Positions 60,701-64,000 of a stretch of DNA of 64,000 nucleotides are shown here, piece after piece (the first letter of the stretch is position 1; the number at the start of each line of letters is the position of its first letter). The notes below the pieces were generated by a model. That model worked only from the letters and a program-made list of their open reading frames with translations, was not told the DNA's origin and ran no database searches. Origin of the DNA: Apostichopus japonicus (Eukaryota > Echinodermata > Holothuroidea > Aspidochirotida > Stichopodidae). The stretch lies in contig NC_092568.1 of NCBI RefSeq assembly GCF_037975245.1, positions 36,797,001-36,861,000 of the forward strand, given 5' to 3'. The translations under genes were made by a program, and so were the position numbers.

Positions 60701-63700
60701 GCGCTCTCTCTCTCTCTATTAATAGTGATTCAAATTTTTGAAAATTGGAAATATTCCCCAGATTAACATCAATATATTACAACATAGCCTGTTGTATAAA
60801 GACCTGATGAAATATATAGGCCATTCATATAACATTTGCCACATTATCGAGAGAATGATATCATCTTATTAATCTTTTCCAGCCGATACTATACTTAACC
60901 CGATGTAGGCCTTATTAGCACATTCCGAACTATAAATCCAATCATATGCCTTTAAGTTACAGTCTTTATATTTTACCAATCCATAACCGCAAAGACGGCG
61001 CAGTTGGATTCATAATTGTAAAAAGAGATTGGTTTATCATATATTCTATGTGCACCCAAAGTGTGTGATATTTTGTTATGATTTTTGTCCGAGGGTTTTG
61101 TCTCATATACGCTGGTTGCGATTTTTGTGTTCATCTATATCATTTTTTTGATAAAGCTTAATATTATGAACGATCAGATGATATAAGTGTGCTTGAATGA
61201 CTTATTTTATGTCCAAAAGACAAAAACAAAAAAACAAAAAAACAACAGCAACACACACGTACCCAAACACATCGAACCATAACGTCACATTTGAGAAACA
61301 TTGATGGAAGGGCGTGACCCTTAAGAAACATGTATAGAGGTACTCTAAAGCGTTAATGTTCAATGACGCCCCGTCCACACCCACTCTCGTCCCCACCCCT
61401 CCCAAGCACACAATCCCGATGATCCCACTTGCTGCTAAGGCTCAATAAAGTGTATTTCAGCCGAGCGATGCATGGCGTCCTTCTGTATACTGTACAATTA
61501 TCTGACACATACCGGTAAGTTATTTCACAGAGAATTTTCTTATTTTCTCAAATAAAAAAAAAACACACACAAAAAAACATGTAAATTACCACTTGTATGT
61601 TTAATGGCATCTGAAAGCTAGGTACTTCATCCTAACATGAAGGACAACCTTCCAAACAAAGATATTCGTGTACTGATCGCTCATGGTATTTATCACCATG
61701 GTTTTATTAGTAAGTATCTTAATTGTGTACTTCTCCCAGCTGAAATTAATTGATAACACGTAGTTTAGTACGCCTAAAGTACCACTTACACGAAATAGGA
61801 CTTACAAGTATCATCTTTAACCACGACGTTTATCTGCTCGAATGACTAAGAACTAATATTCAATTACAAAATGAGTCGCAAGCAAGAAGATCTAGAAGAG
61901 GAATTTCAAAATTTCTTGTCCAAATTTGAGTCATTTATTTTAAAAGTCCTTCACAAATGAGAAATTATTAACTAGGTGTTATTTAAAAGACTTATTAGTT
62001 GTTTTCTATACCATGCAAGCTAAACCAATACTTGTGGTTTAATTCCACACGTAGTCAGAACCTTTCATACATTTTTCTTCTCCATATTAACAGTTTCACT
62101 TCCTTTGAATAGGGGAACCACTGAGGTAATGTATTATTTTAAGTGGTCTGTTCTTGTAAAGGATTTTCTCGTTGTTGTTTATTCTCCAACTGACGAAGGT
62201 TTATAACTGATACAGTGTCTTAATTGCGTGAAGCCTACAAAATCCATTATATTCACCAAAAAGGGGAGGGAGAGGACCTGGGAAGGGGGTGGGGGGTTGG
62301 GGGTTGGCAGGGGATGAAACGGGAGGGCGAGATTGGCATTGTACTTTCAGTTACAAGTAAAGACTTAAATTGCCGCTATGTCGCCGAGAGTCTTGTTACC
62401 CCATATTACCGGATCGAACACGAACGGCTCGACTCTTATAACTTCCGGTTACTTGGTAAACTGGCCATAAGATATTTGTAAATTCTTGCGGCTTAAATAT
62501 CACCAGTATTGGCACTTCTTGCAAGTCCCACTATAGTGGATAGGTCGAATGAACACATGATATAACTTAACGGTAGGCTAGAAGAAGATCCGGAGTGTAA
62601 CATATGGTCTATAGTGTAAGCAAGCATTCCGAAGTCTCTACTCAGTGATTCAGTGTTTTCTATTCTTTAGAGAATTACTAAATTGCAGTAGTGCATGCTG
62701 TGACTTTCATACACAATAGATAATAAATAATAATGTGTAATATTGATTTATTTATTCTATATTTTCTTGGGACTTGACATCCAGATTGTTTTCCGATAAC
62801 ATGAAATATCTCAGTGAATTTGTACCGATTCAAATCAATTTGATTGACTTTCCAGCATATCTGGAGCTTTTTAAAATCGGGAAAGTTGTTTTGAGACATA
62901 TTTATACAAATTTTACAAACAAACAAGACATCGACCGTCATTATTAATTAATTTTAATTTACAATTGAAATGAAATCTATTTCTGTACGTACGCTCATCA
63001 TCTATAATTTGAAGGTGATACTTCCTGTTTTGGAAATGGGTGATTTATTCGTAAGTGACAACTTTATGAGGTATGTTGGCATTTACATGATGTAACCGTA
63101 AGACGCAATTGTGATCGAAAATTGTTAGTTGCTATGGTAACCACTAACCTATACCATCATGAGGTCACAACCAAGCTATCACTCAATTACATCAACGCCT
63201 GTTGATAATAACAGACTAAATTAATGAAGTCTATTTGGATCTTCGAAATTATCAATCGTGACTGAAATTGACGATATGATATATACAGACTTCAACGAGT
63301 GACTGATTTTCTTTTCATAACAATTCTCCGACTAGATAGCAGACAATTGGAATTTGGAGACATTTTGGTGTAATCCGAAATGGTTGCCTCGAGCTAAAGT
63401 CTTCAAATCACTCCAAAGGAGGAAAATAAGCGTCTCTAATATTTACCTCGATCTGTTCAAATAACCTACTTTTGTCATCCCACGATGACATTAGCCCACG
63501 TGGTACATGAACATTACATGTCTCTTAGGTTTGAACTATATACTCACCCACGCGTAACTCACTCGGGGTTATGGTTGATTGAAAGGAACTTATTTTGGCT
63601 GACTAAACCCTCGATTCTTACCTGGGGTGGCTCACAGTATATATAGATGGCTTGTGATAGCATAACGACAATGTTTCTTCAAAAGCCTTACTTTTCTATT

Positions 63701-64000
63701 ACAAACTTCTTGTTGATTTATCTTGAAACCCGATATATTTGGGATGTTTACTTAGCTGCGAATATTTGTTAGTATTTCTTCCACAATTATAGGTATTATT
63801 TCCTTTCAAAATATCAGTGGTAGAAATCTGTCCCAATTCATTAGAAAACATATTATTTTTTATATATATTAATTTCGCATTTATATGACTGACAGATCGC
63901 AATTGTCAAGAGTATTCAAACAAAATTTGTTAGTTTCTTGACATGCCTTTAAGATACTCTGAAATAAGCTTGTCCCGATCACTTGTTTATTCTGATAGGG

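Larger units (their letters stand above)
58245..64000. other. upstream/intergenic region, no supported gene
   Basis: Apart from the listed repeats I found no exon with convincing splice sites or a recognisable domain. Purine-rich runs occur at 62260-62330. Several 60-85 codon frames are compatible with chance in this AT-rich DNA. Confidence 0.4.

Overview
The window is metazoan nuclear DNA: AT-rich, intron-rich, full of microsatellites and DNA transposons, with no bacterial-style operons. The two recognisable families (a Sprouty-domain SPRED protein and an eclosion-hormone-type neuropeptide precursor), together with the repeat content, suggest a marine deuterostome, most likely an echinoderm. 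The class cannot be fixed from sequence alone.

Layout. (1) About 1-5.2 kb, plus strand: the last two coding exons of a SPRED gene (3526-3590 and 4399-5220), ending in a complete cysteine-rich Sprouty domain. The upstream EVH1 exons lie outside or were not found. (2) 11.3-47.1 kb, minus strand: one 16-exon gene spread over about 36 kb. All sixteen exons join with matching splice phases into a 600-residue protein that ends in an acidic helix-like tail with a tryptophan near the stop. Its length, exon layout and tail make the meiotic SPO11 partner TOPOVIBL (TOP6BL) the best candidate. That name is an inference and is not proven here. SPRED and this gene are convergent. (3) 55.5-58.2 kb, minus strand: a small secreted peptide precursor of 120 residues (signal peptide, KR cleavage site, six-cysteine peptide of eclosion hormone type). 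Its initiator ATG is the last codon of a separate upstream exon, 2.3 kb from the rest of the coding sequence. (4) The remainder, 47.1-55.4 kb and 58.3-64 kb, shows no gene I can support.

The introns and spacers hold much of the structure. There is a 97-bp tandem satellite of about 25 regular units inside one intron, and a 33-bp minisatellite carrying repeated AP-1 consensus sites. Four hAT-type elements have 8-bp target duplications, two of them nested inside others, and four of the five copies of a shared palindromic module lie inside those nested elements. There is also a TTAA-flanked inverted-repeat element, a two-copy MITE family, a 164-bp foldback, an L2/CR1-like LINE tail, a three-copy tRNA-derived SINE family and two other tRNA-like repeats.

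The genes show no obvious functional link: SPRED is a Ras/MAPK inhibitor, the large gene is probably a meiotic recombination factor, and the third is a neuropeptide precursor. All coordinates were read by eye. Exon borders rest on GT/AG sites and phase agreement, without transcript support.
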